Source: Phycisphaeraceae bacterium (GTDB taxonomy: Bacteria; Planctomycetota; Phycisphaerae; Phycisphaerales; UBA1924). From it: a stretch of 64,000 bases of DNA. The translations under genes and the position numbers were made by a program. The notes under the pieces are model-generated. The model searched no databases and was not told the DNA's origin. It saw only the letters and a program-made list of their open reading frames with translations. Positions 38,151 to 47,854 of this stretch are shown in pieces. Where the stretch lies: positions 3,162,001 through 3,226,000 of the forward strand of contig JAHBWV010000001.1 in the NCBI GenBank assembly GCA_019636845.1. The letters are read 5' to 3'. How positions within the stretch are numbered: the stretch's first letter is position 1; each line of letters starts with the position of its first letter.

Positions 38151-38960
38151 ATGCACGAGCGTCGCAACACGATCCTGACTGTTCTGTTCGCCTTTGCGCT
38201 GGTGTGGGGGGTGTTCTCATGGGTGTGCGTGGCGGCGTTCGCGTCGCTGGAGCATCTGCCACCCTCGACGGACTTCCATCGCTACGCGTCGCTGTCGTCG
38301 GTCTTTCTGCTGGCGGCGAGTCTTGCGTATGTGCATCTGCTCGAGGACAAGATGCCGGATCGCCTGGCGCACATCGGCAGCGGTCGGTACTACGAGCAGG
38401 ACGGGCTGTGCTTCATGCCTGTGTTCCGCGTGACGAGCACGCGCCCGATGTCGTCGTCGAGTTCGCTCTCGGGCGGGAGCCGGGTGGGCGGGTGCGTTGA
38501 CACGAGCCAGCAGGCGGAGCTGTCACTGTACTACCAGAACCGGTACGAGGGCGAGTGCGAGGCGGTGATCCACATCCGGCCGCCCGCGGGGGTCTTCTTT
38601 AGCCACAAGGGCGCGCGGGATGTTCACTTCGCTTTCCGGTGCCAGCCGGGTGCGTTCGGTGTGATCCACCAGCCGGTTGCCGTGACGCACGAGGCGCAGG
38701 GCACGCCGGTGCGTGTGGAGATCGCGGCGATGGTCCGATGGGTGCGGCACCGGGGCGATCAGCTGCGTTCGAAGCGAGGGCTCCCTGTCGGCACCTTCCA
38801 GGTGGACTGGGCACTGGCCTACCGGCAGAGCAAGCACGAGCTCTCGGGTGAGATCGAGCTGAAGAACCCGGCCGCCCTGTCGATGATGCTGCCGGATTGT
38901 GTCGCGGAGCGGATCGAGCGGTCCGAGTCTGTCAACGAGACACTGATGGTGAAAGCATGA
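38151..38960 (+). CDS. Membrane-anchored hypothetical protein
   Basis: 269 residues from ATG 38151, with GGAGG 6 bases upstream. Two N-terminal transmembrane segments (about 9-30, LTVLFAFALVWGVFSWVCVA; about 47-64, LSSVFLLAASLAYVHLL) are followed by a soluble domain of about 200 residues, including a Ser/Gly linker (MSSSSSLSGGSR) and FRCQPGAFGVIHQPVAVTHE. The soluble part is rich in beta-prone residues and contains LSLYYQNRYEGECEAVIHIR. No family recognised. It converges on the M12B-like protease gene with a 12-base gap. Confidence 0.65.
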   Translation: MHERRNTILTVLFAFALVWGVFSWVCVAAFASLEHLPPSTDFHRYASLSSVFLLAASLAYVHLLEDKMPDRLAHIGSGRYYEQDGLCFMPVFRVTSTRPMSSSSSLSGGSRVGGCVDTSQQAELSLYYQNRYEGECEAVIHIRPPAGVFFSHKGARDVHFAFRCQPGAFGVIHQPVAVTHEAQGTPVRVEIAAMVRWVRHRGDQLRSKRGLPVGTFQVDWALAYRQSKHELSGEIELKNPAALSMMLPDCVAERIERSESVNETLMVKA

Positions 38961-38972
38961 GGGGCTCGGGCA

Positions 38973-41222
38973 TCAGCATCCGCTGCCGAAGGCGTCGAGG
39001 AAGTCGAGGATGTCAAGGATGTCGGTGATGCCGTCGCCGTTGAAGTCGCCTCGGATGCCGTTGACGGCGCACGCGCCGTTCGGAGACCCGGAGCAGGTGC
39101 CGAATGCGTCGATGTAGTCGAGGAAGTCCATGACATCGATGTCGCCGCTCGCGTTGACATCGGACGGGCAGTACGAGGTCCACATGCTCTGCGGGACGGG
39201 CTGGAGGGGAAGCCCCGAGCCGTTGATGGCAAGGATGAGGCCCGCGCCGCCTGTCCGCTCGAAGTACTCGATGCGGACGGCGTGTGCTCCGGCAGCGAGG
39301 CCGACCGTCGCGGTCTTCGTCGCCATGCCGTGGAGGCCGTCGTTGTCGATGAGCAGGGTGTTGCCGAGGAAGAGCTTCGAACCGTCATCGGAGGTGAGCG
39401 AGAGCGTGTAGAGTCCGCTTGCGGGGATGTTGACCAGACCGTTGAAGACTGCGCCGACGTTATCGTTGCGCCCGCTGGTGGCGAAGGGTCCGGTGGTGGA
39501 GCTGAAGTTGATGGCGGGCACGTTGTCGCGAATGTACGAGGGCACGAGGGCAAAGTTGGGAAGGACGGAGAGAGTCGGAATCACGAAGTAACGCACATCG
39601 ACGCCGGGCGTGGTCGTTGCGGGATTCTCGCCCGGACGAGCCGCGACAACCGTGACGGCGACCTGCGCGGTCGAGCCGCCGGTGATGGAGTATGAGAACG
39701 TATCCGTGCCTGAGAAGTTCGCGGGGGCGGTGTAGCGGAGATAGCGGCGTGTGAGGTGCTGTGTCGGACCTGGCGTGGGAGAGACGAGGGTGATCGTGCC
39801 TCCCGCGGCGCTCGTGAGACTGTACGAGACAAGCTGGAAGGTCTGGCAGCTGGCGTCTGAGTCGTTGTCGAGGACGTGGATGTCGACGGTGCCACCCTGG
39901 ACGACTGTGGCCGCGTCGTTCACGGCGACGCGATCGCCGAGCGTCGGCACGAGGCACGAGCGAGTGTTGAGGTACTGCCAGATTCGCTCTTGTACGCGCG
40001 GCCCGAAGAGGAGGTCGATGTTGTTCATGCCGCCCGAGCATGTGTGGCAATACGACATGATGGTGCCGCCGAGTGCCTGCGAGCAGTCGCCGTTGCCGCA
40101 ACCATCGATCACGGGCGTGTAGGAGTCGTGGGTGTGTCCGGTGCCGAAGTTGTGCCCGAGTTCGTGGGCGGTGACGAAGAGGTCCCAGTTGCCGCTGTGT
40201 CGGTTGACGATGGGCGAGGGGAACGAGCCGTTGAGCCCGGAGAGTCCGTAGCCCCAGCCCTCGCAGATGGCGTTCAGGTATGCGACACCGCCGCCGTAGT
40301 TGCCGGAGAAGATGTGGGCCAGGTCACGGGGCACAGAGCCCATGTTCGCACCCCAGTGTGCCGTAAACTCGTCGAGGAGATTGCCTCCCATGTGGTAGGG
40401 ATCGCTGTTGGACGACCACGTGCGAACGAAGTTGGTGGCGAGCCGGACATTCAGCTCGCTCTTGAAGATCTGGCTGACGCCGCCGAGAAGCGAGACGGCA
40501 TAGAGGGCCGAGGAGTTGGGATTCCCTCCGAAGAACCGCTGGGTGTACTCCCAATCGGTGTCGATCGCGATCTCGACGACGCGGCACGGCACAGAGCGGC
40601 TTCCGAAGCGCGGCTCCTCAACAGCGTCGAGCGCTTGCGGACGAGGATTGAGTTTCGCGATCGACGGGTGATAGCCGCAGAACGGCCCGGCGTTGTCGGC
40701 CTCTGGGAACGCGCCCGCGTGCGTGACCATGACGGGAGCATCGGCCGGGAGCGAGTCGGGCGCACCAACGGCAGGACCGGTCGAGATGGAGTACGTGCCT
40801 TCTGCGGTGTGAAGGAACCCGTATACACCGGCATCGCTCAGGCCGACATACGCGACCGAGCCCGGCTCACCCTCGATCTCGCCCCCGAGGAGCAGGAGTG
40901 AGGATGTGTCCACGGGCGTGCGCCCCTCCGGTCCCTCGACAAAGACCTTCGCGCCCGGGCGGAGGACCGTGAACCGTTCGAGAGCCAGGGTGGCCTCTCG
41001 CTGCGCGACCATGCGCCCGTCGGCGAACGGCGCGAGCGGCACACCGGTGATCCGCACCTGGGCCCCGAGGGGGAGGTCGTCGAGGGCGACGCCGCGGAGG
41101 TCCGAAAACTCGATCACCGCGTCGATGAGACTCACCTGCCCGTTCGGGGCAGAGGAAGCCATGGCGGCCCCCGCGAGAAGAGCGGCGGCGAACATCGAGA
41201 CGGATCGGGCGGGCAAGGTCAT
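38973..41222 (-). CDS. Secreted M12B/reprolysin-like metalloprotease with PA14-like and GC-dockerin tail
   Basis: 749 residues. Signal peptide about 1-23 (ALLAGAAMAS). A propeptide-like region precedes a metzincin domain: HELGHNFGTGH (His353, Glu354, His357, His363) with the later Met-turn IMSYC. After about residue 430 there is an Ig/cadherin-like domain (DAATVVQGGTVDIHVLDND), then a PA14-like domain (VDVRYFVIPTLSVL; LTSDDGSKLFLGNTLLIDND; GLAAGAHAVRIEYFERTGGA), then two dockerin EF-hands (SDVNASGDIDVMDFLDYIDA and GDFNGDGITDILDILDFLDA), with the chain ending GC. It shares this tail design with the next gene. The secreted role is probably degradation of external polymers or matrix proteins (inference). 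It is 106 bases from the subtilisin gene. Confidence 0.9.
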   Translation of the reverse strand: MTLPARSVSMFAAALLAGAAMASSAPNGQVSLIDAVIEFSDLRGVALDDLPLGAQVRITGVPLAPFADGRMVAQREATLALERFTVLRPGAKVFVEGPEGRTPVDTSSLLLLGGEIEGEPGSVAYVGLSDAGVYGFLHTAEGTYSISTGPAVGAPDSLPADAPVMVTHAGAFPEADNAGPFCGYHPSIAKLNPRPQALDAVEEPRFGSRSVPCRVVEIAIDTDWEYTQRFFGGNPNSSALYAVSLLGGVSQIFKSELNVRLATNFVRTWSSNSDPYHMGGNLLDEFTAHWGANMGSVPRDLAHIFSGNYGGGVAYLNAICEGWGYGLSGLNGSFPSPIVNRHSGNWDLFVTAHELGHNFGTGHTHDSYTPVIDGCGNGDCSQALGGTIMSYCHTCSGGMNNIDLLFGPRVQERIWQYLNTRSCLVPTLGDRVAVNDAATVVQGGTVDIHVLDNDSDASCQTFQLVSYSLTSAAGGTITLVSPTPGPTQHLTRRYLRYTAPANFSGTDTFSYSITGGSTAQVAVTVVAARPGENPATTTPGVDVRYFVIPTLSVLPNFALVPSYIRDNVPAINFSSTTGPFATSGRNDNVGAVFNGLVNIPASGLYTLSLTSDDGSKLFLGNTLLIDNDGLHGMATKTATVGLAAGAHAVRIEYFERTGGAGLILAINGSGLPLQPVPQSMWTSYCPSDVNASGDIDVMDFLDYIDAFGTCSGSPNGACAVNGIRGDFNGDGITDILDILDFLDAFGSGC

Positions 41223-41328
41223 GGTTCACTCCGCGGTGTGTCGACTCTGGACGTAGATACAGCTTGGCAAGTGCCCGAGCGGGCGTGTGCTTCGATACGG
41301 GCTGTGCGCGCCGGGGTTTCATTCCGGA

Positions 41329-43575
41329 TCAGCATCCGGTGCCGAACCAGGAGAAGAAATCGAGGAAATCGAGCACGTCGATCTCGCCGTCGGCGTTGAT
41401 GTCCGCATCGATACCGAACTTCCGGCAGGGGCTTTCGAGCCCGTCACAATCGCCGAAGGCGTCCATGAACTGCAGGAAGTCGATGATGTCGACCGTGCCG
41501 TCTTCATTGGCGTCGGATGGGCAGAGACGCGTCCACATCGAGGGCGGGATGGGCTGATTGGAGATGCCGGGTCCGGAGATCAAGACGATCATGCCCGCGC
41601 CGCCGCCCCTCTCGAAGAACTCGGCACGGATCTTGTGCGTGCCGGCCTGAAGCCCGATGCTCCCTGAGACAGTCACCATGCCGTGGAGCCCGTCGTTGTT
41701 GACGACGAGGTTGTGCCCGACCCAGAGTTTCGAGCCGTCATCGGAGTTGGTGCTCAGCGTGTAGGTGCCGGTGGTGGGAACGGTGATGTAGGCGTTGTAG
41801 ACGGCACCGACATTGTCGGCCCGACCGCTCGTGCTGAAGTTGCCTCCGGTCGAAGGGATATTGATGTTCGCGAGCGTGTCCTGCGTGTAAGACGGGATCC
41901 AATCAAAGGGCGGCAGGATCGACACATCGTTGGTCACGTAGTACTTGGTGCGGACACCGGGGATAGTCGTGACAGGGTTCTCGGGGACGCGCATGCCGGA
42001 GGCGTCACGGACATCGACCGAGACCTTGCCGAGCGCGGCATTGCCGTGCGGATCGACCACGGCGTACTCGAACGAGTCGTGGCCAGCCAGCGCGGAGGCG
42101 GTGTAGGTGAGCTGGTCACGCCCGCCCGGCCCTGTGCCGACAGATCGGGTGACGGTCGCGCCGAGCGATGTAGTGGACTGGAACGAGCCAATCTCGATCG
42201 ACTCCATGTTCGGATCGAGGTCGTTGGCGAGCACGTCGATTGTGGTTGAGCCCATGACCGAGAGCGTCGCGACCTCATCGATGACGATGGGCGGCGATTG
42301 CGAGGCACTCGCGAGCGCGGCCTCGACTGCCCGACGCATGTTGATGCGACCCCAACCGTTGAGCTCATCCTCCCCGGCCGGACCCCAATCCTGGCACGTG
42401 CGAGAGAGCAGGTACTCGAGATGATCGGGCGAGAGCGATGGGTTGGCGGCAAACATCATGCCGACCACGCCGTTCGCGACGGGCGTTGCCATGCTGGTGC
42501 CGCTCGCGAAGCCGTAACTGCCGTCGCGTGTCGTGCTGAGGATGCTGACGCCGGGCGCGAAGAGATCCACGCCGAGGCCGTATGAAGAGAAGTCCGCCTT
42601 GCCGTCCGACTGGTTGCTCGCGCCCACGACGAGGACATTCGGATGATCCCATGTCGAGTGGTTGGTGTTGGAGTTGTCTGCGGCGTAGAGATAGAGCCCG
42701 CCTCGGGAGCGGATGTACTCGCCGCTAGTCTCGACGGTGGACGACTGGACGCCCGTGTAGCTGCTGCTTGCGGAGACCGCGCCGTTGTCGATCGCCCAGC
42801 GTGCGCCCTGCGTGATGTCGTCGAGGAACGCGCCGCCGCCCGCGGCATTGCTGACACGGATCATCATCACACCGAGTCCCCAGCCGGGCCCAGCCACGCC
42901 GATGCCGTTGTCGTTGGCGGGCGCGGCGCAGCCGGCGACGTGAGTGCCGTGGCCGTTGACATCGTCCATGAGCCCACCGCTGACCTCTGCAAGGTCATCG
43001 ACGGCGTTGAATCCCGGCACACGGTTTGTGAGGTCGGCGTGCGTGGTGAGGATTCCGGTATCGGTGACGGCGACAACGACGGAGGGGGAGCCGATCAGCA
43101 GATTCCACGCGGCCTGCGACTCCATCATGTGGTGGTGCCATTGCGATGTGAAGAGCGGGTCGGCGGGCGTCGATGCGGGATAGCAGATCCAGTTCGGCTC
43201 GACATACTGGTAGTCGCCGGTGGACATCAGCTCGGCGATGAGCTGGTTCTCGGCCACGCCGCGCGGTCCATTCATCTCGGGGACGCGAACGATGTACTCG
43301 TCAACTTCGGGATAGTGCTTGAGAACCATGCCATCCAGGCGTGCTCGGGCGGCCTGGCTGCGCTCTGCGTTGAGATCCTGCCTCGGGCGAACGGTCACTT
43401 GGCCGGAGAACTCCATCTTGCCGGGGACCTCGGCGAACGCGGGACGCGCGGCTGCACCCGCCGCGGCCCGAGCGGAGGTGATGTCGGAGGCGTTCGCGGG
43501 GAGAACTGCGGAGGTGCCGGCGACGATGAGGACGAGCGATGCGGCCGAAACGGCGCGGTGGAGACGCTGCTGCAT
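41329..43575 (-). CDS. Secreted subtilisin-like protease with PA14-like and GC-dockerin tail
   Basis: 748 residues. Signal peptide to about residue 29 (LVLIVAGTSAVLPANA), then an inhibitor-type propeptide (about 50-130). The S8 domain has the full triad: Asp172 (VAVTDTGI), His209 (VNGHGTHVAG) and Ser361 (GFASGTSMATP), with the oxyanion Asn301 (YAADNSN). The C-terminal half repeats the neighbour's design: a spacer domain (IDVLANDLDPNMESI), a PA14-like domain (VRTKYYVTNDVSILPP; LSTNSDDGSKLWVGHN; HKIRAEFFERGGGAG), and two dockerin EF-hands (SDANEDGTVDIIDFLQFMDA; ADINADGEIDVLDFLDFFSW), ending GC. The tandem pair of proteases likely arose by shuffling different catalytic domains onto one tail. Confidence 0.92.
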   Translation of the reverse strand: MQQRLHRAVSAASLVLIVAGTSAVLPANASDITSARAAAGAAARPAFAEVPGKMEFSGQVTVRPRQDLNAERSQAARARLDGMVLKHYPEVDEYIVRVPEMNGPRGVAENQLIAELMSTGDYQYVEPNWICYPASTPADPLFTSQWHHHMMESQAAWNLLIGSPSVVVAVTDTGILTTHADLTNRVPGFNAVDDLAEVSGGLMDDVNGHGTHVAGCAAPANDNGIGVAGPGWGLGVMMIRVSNAAGGGAFLDDITQGARWAIDNGAVSASSSYTGVQSSTVETSGEYIRSRGGLYLYAADNSNTNHSTWDHPNVLVVGASNQSDGKADFSSYGLGVDLFAPGVSILSTTRDGSYGFASGTSMATPVANGVVGMMFAANPSLSPDHLEYLLSRTCQDWGPAGEDELNGWGRINMRRAVEAALASASQSPPIVIDEVATLSVMGSTTIDVLANDLDPNMESIEIGSFQSTTSLGATVTRSVGTGPGGRDQLTYTASALAGHDSFEYAVVDPHGNAALGKVSVDVRDASGMRVPENPVTTIPGVRTKYYVTNDVSILPPFDWIPSYTQDTLANINIPSTGGNFSTSGRADNVGAVYNAYITVPTTGTYTLSTNSDDGSKLWVGHNLVVNNDGLHGMVTVSGSIGLQAGTHKIRAEFFERGGGAGMIVLISGPGISNQPIPPSMWTRLCPSDANEDGTVDIIDFLQFMDAFGDCDGLESPCRKFGIDADINADGEIDVLDFLDFFSWFGTGC

Positions 43576-43863
43576 GGAGATCCCTCTCTACTTCTCGTTC
43601 TACGGCGTACCGGAATGGCGCGGCCGCTTCCTGGATTGATCGACGCGTGCCGACCCCGTCCCGGCGACATCGTCCGAGGACCGTCCCAGCATGACGTATT
43701 GCCCTCCCCCACGCAAGCCCAACAGAGGCCAAAGTTCGCATCCGCCACCGGAATCGGCGGGGCGCGGGTCTCATCGGTGGTGGCAGTTGAGGGGAAGGAG
43801 GTTCTGGCACAGACTCGGCGGGTGTTCTCAACGGAGGTGTTCGAGGGAGCCGATAACTTGTTC

Positions 43864-44160
43864 ATGCCGGCTTTGCTCGAACACCAGGTTCTTCGGATTG
43901 AGGTTCCCGTCGTTGTACGCGTCGGTGAGCGTCAGATGCGCATGGCCGAGGTGCTGGCGCTCTCGCCCGGCTCGATCATCGAGCTGAACAAACGCTCCGA
44001 GGACGAGTTGGACCTGATGATCAACAACAAGCAGATCGGGAGCGGCACGGCCGTCAAGGTCGGCGAGAACTTCGGGTTGCGCGTCACGTTCATCGGCGAC
44101 ATCGCCGAGCGATTGGCCGCGATGGCTGCTGAGAGCGGCGAAGAACCCCCGGCTATCTAA
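43864..44160 (+). CDS. fliN: FliN/SpoA-domain protein (orphan)
   Basis: About 98 residues from ATG 43864; TTG 43858 is an alternative with better spacing to GAGGGAG. The core is the SpoA/surface-presentation domain: LRIEVPVVVRVGERQMRMAE, VLALSPGSIIELNKRSEDEL, DLMINNKQIGSGTAVKVGEN, FGLRVTFIGDI. FliN forms the flagellar C-ring switch; HrcQ/SpaO homologues serve type III secretion. No other flagellar gene is in the window, so its role rests on genes elsewhere. The long frame upstream runs antisense to the subtilisin gene and is not coding. The domain is complete but short for FliN (137 residues in E. coli). Confidence 0.8.
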   Translation: MPALLEHQVLRIEVPVVVRVGERQMRMAEVLALSPGSIIELNKRSEDELDLMINNKQIGSGTAVKVGENFGLRVTFIGDIAERLAAMAAESGEEPPAI

Positions 44161-44214
44161 GCAGCGGACGCCCTTCCGATCATCCTTCGCAGCGATCGTT
44201 CATTCAGAACGAGT

Positions 44215-45492
44215 TCACCCGTCGTAGCGTCCGACGATGAGCGTGGTGTTGTGCCCGCCGAAGCCGAAGGTGTTGTTCATCGCGTAGCGGACCCTGCGTT
44301 CGCGGGCCTCATGGGGCACAAGATCGATGTCGAAGCCGTCGTCGGGGCTATCGAGGTTGATGGTCGGCGCGATGACGCCCTCTTTGACTGCGTGGATGCA
44401 CGCGATCATCTCGACCGCGCCGGATGCGCCCAGGGCGTGGCCGTGCATCGACTTGGTTGAGGACATCATCAACTTCCCGCCGGAAGAGCGACGGGCGTGG
44501 CTGCCGAAGACATCCAGCACCGCCGCGACCTCGGCCTTGTCCCCGAGGGGCGTCGATGTGCCGTGGGCGTTGACATAGTCGATGGCCTCGGTGGCAAGCG
44601 AAGCATCTTCCAGAGCCCATCGCATGGAGCGGCCCGCGCCACGCCCCTCGGCATCAGGCGCGGTGATGTGGCTGGCATCGGAGCTGTTGCCGTATCCGAC
44701 GAGCTCGGCGAGGATTGTCGCGCCGCGCTTGCGCGCGTGCGCCTCGGTCTCGATCACGAACATAGCCGCACCCTCGGCGAGGACGAAGCCGTCGCGTTCG
44801 CGATCGAAGGGGCGGCTGGCCCTGGTCGGATCGTCGGAGCGGCCGGAGAGGGCCTTGAGCGACTGGAACGCGCCGACGCACAAGGGCGTGACTGCGGCTT
44901 CGGTTCCGCCGCACACGATGACGTCGGCCCGGCCTCGTCTCAGCCACGCCATGGCATCGCCGAAGGCGTGACCAGAAGATGCGCAGGCCGTGGCGTGCGC
45001 GCCCGCGGGGCCCTGAAGCCCGTAGCGGATGGAGATGTTGCCGGTCGCGGCATTGACCATGAGGCGCGGCACGGTGAAGGGTGAGAGCCGGTCCGGCCCG
45101 CGCTGCACCATGGTGACCACGCCGTCTTCGATGGTCTTGATACCGCCGATGCCGGACCCGACGATCACGCCGCAGCGTTCGGGATCTTCCGAGCCGAAAT
45201 CGACTCCCGAATTGGCGACGGCCTCGTGTGCCGCGACCATCGCAAGGAGCGTGAAGCGATCGAGTCGCTTGGCCTCACGCGGATCGACAATCGCGGTGGT
45301 ATCGCCGAGGGCGACCTGCCCTGCGGCAGAGACCGACCACTTCCCGGCGTATTGATCGAAGTCGGGCCCGCCGAGGCGGCTGATGCCCGACCGACCGTTG
45401 CGCATGGCATCCCACGTCGAGCGGGAGTCCGCGCCGAGGTTGGTGATGGCGCCGATGCCTGTGATGACGATGCGGCAGCTGGCGTTCTGCAT
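44215..45492 (-). CDS. fabF: 3-oxoacyl-ACP synthase II (FabF)
   Basis: 425 residues. Condensing enzyme that adds malonyl-ACP units in fatty-acid elongation. The active Cys170 is in AHATACASSGHAFGDA, with His310 (VNAHGTSTPLGDKAEV), Lys347 (MMSSTKSMHGH) and His352 (HGHALGASGAVEMI) completing the Cys-His-His centre. The start IVITGIGAITNLG is the usual beta-strand entry. It follows acpP by 63 bases on the same strand, the common acpP-fabF order. In place of the frequent T in 'SMTGH' it has His350, a minor variation. FabF is preferred over FabB on motif context. Confidence 0.95.
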   Translation of the reverse strand: MQNASCRIVITGIGAITNLGADSRSTWDAMRNGRSGISRLGGPDFDQYAGKWSVSAAGQVALGDTTAIVDPREAKRLDRFTLLAMVAAHEAVANSGVDFGSEDPERCGVIVGSGIGGIKTIEDGVVTMVQRGPDRLSPFTVPRLMVNAATGNISIRYGLQGPAGAHATACASSGHAFGDAMAWLRRGRADVIVCGGTEAAVTPLCVGAFQSLKALSGRSDDPTRASRPFDRERDGFVLAEGAAMFVIETEAHARKRGATILAELVGYGNSSDASHITAPDAEGRGAGRSMRWALEDASLATEAIDYVNAHGTSTPLGDKAEVAAVLDVFGSHARRSSGGKLMMSSTKSMHGHALGASGAVEMIACIHAVKEGVIAPTINLDSPDDGFDIDLVPHEARERRVRYAMNNTFGFGGHNTTLIVGRYDG

Positions 45493-45555
45493 GATGTTGA
45501 CCGGCTGAGAGGCGGGGCCGGACCGGGTCTCGGACCACGCCCGCGACGCCCGGGA

Positions 45556-45804
45556 TCAGGCGATCCCGTGCGCCTGCTTGATGAACTCGATGGCCTGGCC
45601 GACGGTCTTGATCTTCTCCGCCTGCTCGTCAGGAATGGAGGTCTCGAACTCGTCCTCGAACTCCATCACGAGCTCGACCGTGTCCAGCGAGTCGGCGTTC
45701 AGGTCGTCGACGAAGCGGGTGTCGCGGCTGATCTTTGCCTTATCAGCGCCCAACTGCTCCGCCACGATCTCGATCACCTTCGATTCGATTTCCTGCTCTG
45801 TCAC
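45556..45804 (-). CDS. acpP: Acyl carrier protein
   Basis: 82 residues, GTG start. Carries growing acyl chains on a phosphopantetheine arm attached at Ser39 in [20 protein letters not shown], the hallmark DSL motif. Very acidic, all helical. [16 protein letters not shown] and [20 protein letters not shown] are typical. It is upstream of fabF in the same direction. Length and motif leave little doubt. Confidence 0.97.
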   Translation of the reverse strand: MTEQEIESKVIEIVAEQLGADKAKISRDTRFVDDLNADSLDTVELVMEFEDEFETSIPDEQAEKIKTVGQAIEFIKQAHGIA

Positions 45805-46226
45805 GGCGTTGGTCTCCCAAGTGCTCGGATCGTGGACAGTTCGATTTGACTGTCAGGCCCACGAAAGCACGGATCATACCCGATCCACCCGTACCAGCCA
45901 ACTCCGCACCGCGCCCCACCCGCCCGCAGGCGACAAGGCCTTCCACCCGGAAAGGGCACCCCGAAAAGCCGTCACAACCTATGTATCAGCAGTGATTTAC
46001 GCGCGACGAACTCGCGCAGTTCATGCGCGTCGCGTGTGGTTTGGTGGGGCTGGCGGGTCCGTGGGGACTGGTCGAGCGGGAAACTCGGCGGGATGAAGAA
46101 CAGGGGTGGCCCGGGGGCCGTATCGGAGACGAAGGAAGGACCCGGGCCCAGGACGGCCGGGTCGAGGCGCGAGGGGAGCGCAGCATCGATTCGGTCGGGC
46201 CGGGTTCCTCAGAGGGACACGACGCC
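45805..46226. other. Divergent intergenic region, acpP / DUF1444 gene
   Basis: 422 bases between two divergent starts. GGGAGACC just upstream of the acpP start (minus strand) is a weak ribosome site. The plus side is G-rich (about 46036-46170) with open frames that look spurious (Gly/Arg/Trp-rich). I see no confident promoter, RNA gene or repeat. Confidence 0.45.
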
Positions 46227-47039
46227 ATGGCCGGGATGCCGCTTGAGCCCAATGCGTTCGCCGAGCAGGTGGTCACGATTCTGCGTGGCAAGCAGCCGGA
46301 GTACACGGTGCTGCTGACAAGCCCGACAGAACTGATCGTGAACGGTCGGCGCCTGGATCTTGAGAACCTGTACCGGATGGTCCAACGCGAGCCCGAACGG
46401 GGCGTGGAGATCGTCGAGCACTACCTCGAGCAGTTGTTCGAAGGAGATGCGTTGCAGGCGGTCGATCTGCCGTTCGAGCTGGCGCGAGAGCGGATCATGC
46501 CTCGCATCCAGCCGGAATCGATCTTCCAGCACCTGAACCGCGAGCTGGTGGCGCACGTGCCGTTCGTCAACAACACGGTGATCGTCTTCGTGACCGACCT
46601 CCCGAACATGACCGTGAGCATCACCACCGAACAGATGGTCCAGTGGGGGCTCACCCCCGAGGAACTCGAAGAGATCTCACGAGAGAATCTCGACGCGTAC
46701 GCGCCCGATCTGCACGTGCAGCTCATCCAGTCCAAGGACGGCGGACGGGCCGCGATCCTCTCGAACCAGGACGGCTACGACGCGGCACGCCTGCTCATGA
46801 GCTCGATCTATAAGAAGCTCGCGCCGCAACTCGGACGCGACTTCCTCGTGGCGACACCCAGCCGCGACATGTTCGTGGCGATGACCGCCGAGCCCAAGCC
46901 CTTCCTCGATCGCCTGAAGAGCCGCGTGGAGCAGGACTACCGGCGGCTGCCGTACCCGATCACATCGAGCTTCTTCGTCGTGACACGCGACGGCGTGGCA
47001 GGCACGGAAGAGATGCACCCGCCGTCCGAGGCGGCGTGA
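46227..47039 (+). CDS. DUF1444 (YtpQ-like, UPF0354) family protein
   Basis: 270 residues from ATG 46227. The pattern fits DUF1444: EYTVLLTSPTELIVNGRRLD, LENLYRMVQREPERGVEIVE, RIMPRIQPESIFQHLNRELV, FVTDLPNMTVSITTEQMVQW, GLTPEELEEISRENLDAY and DFLVATPSRDMFVAMTAEP. The family is cytosolic and of unknown role. Longer frame to 46023 is open but G/R-rich. Homologues are mostly 260-270 residues, matching this one. The transposase region starts immediately downstream. Confidence 0.85.
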   Translation: MAGMPLEPNAFAEQVVTILRGKQPEYTVLLTSPTELIVNGRRLDLENLYRMVQREPERGVEIVEHYLEQLFEGDALQAVDLPFELARERIMPRIQPESIFQHLNRELVAHVPFVNNTVIVFVTDLPNMTVSITTEQMVQWGLTPEELEEISRENLDAYAPDLHVQLIQSKDGGRAAILSNQDGYDAARLLMSSIYKKLAPQLGRDFLVATPSRDMFVAMTAEPKPFLDRLKSRVEQDYRRLPYPITSSFFVVTRDGVAGTEEMHPPSEAA

Positions 47040-47239
47040 GGGGGGAAGGCAAGAGGACGAAGGCACGGAGGTGTGCCACAGAGGTTGCCGGCTCTGCGGC
47101 AAGCTCGGTGTCAAGCCACAGAATCCGCCGCCGCCGTCGAACAGGTACGCTTGCTCTCGGCACGTGCATTCGCGACACTCCGGGCGTGGCTGATCGTTGC
47201 GTGTTCGGGCCAGACCCGCCTGATTCGCCTCGGCGACGC

Positions 47240-47854
47240 ATGCACCGGCGTGAAGGGACTGGCTCGCCCCGCTTTCTTACGTTCTCGTGCTACCGGCGTG
47301 AACAGCTGTTTCACCCGACAATCGCGTCGCTCTTCGCCGACGCTCTTGCAGCGGCGCGTGTGAAGCACGGATTCGCGCTTCATGCGTGGGTCGTCATGCC
47401 GGAACACGTCCACCTTCTCATCACGCCGCCGCGTGAGCTTGATGTGGGACACGCCCTCCGATCGATCAAGCTGCCAGTCGCCATTGAAGCAATCAAGAGA
47501 TGGGACAGCGAATCGGCTCTTCCGGAGATCGAGCGCCGCTTGCCGGCCGTCCATACGCCGCGCGGAACGCCGCGCTTCTGGCAGCCCGGCGGCGGCTTCG
47601 ATCACAACGTCCGCACTGAGGCCTCGTTGATAAAGACGATCAACTACATCCACAAGAACCCCGTCGAGCGCGAGCTTGTCACTGCTGCGGACCAATGGCC
47701 GTGGTCCAGCATTCACTGGTGGCTCGCCCGCCACGGCTGTAGTGAGGGCCATGCGCTTCACGCTCCGGCAGTCGTCTGCGACCTTCCGCGCGGCACGCTC
47801 TGGAGCCGCTGGAAACCGCGGATCGACAGATCGTCAGACGCCCCCTCCGTATGA
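47240..47854 (+). mobile_element. REP-associated tyrosine (Y1/HUH) transposase, RAYT/IS200-like
   Basis: 204 residues from ATG 47240. IS200/IS605-superfamily single-strand transposase of the REP-associated (RAYT) class: the HUH motif is His56-Val-His58 in MPEHVHLLI, and the catalytic Tyr is Tyr136 in INYIHKNPVERELV. FLTFSCYRREQLF and DQWPWSSIHWWL are typical of this group. Such proteins nick and join at short hairpins and are thought to spread REP palindromes. An imperfect palindrome lies 40 bases beyond the stop. The last about 88 codons and the next 129 bases are repeated at 49863-50261. The gene seems intact; activity is unknown. Confidence 0.88.

Noticed and set aside
42643..43863. Long N-terminal extension of the FliN-like frame
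   Set aside because: It runs antisense through the subtilisin gene; only the part after 43864 shows SpoA-domain sequence.
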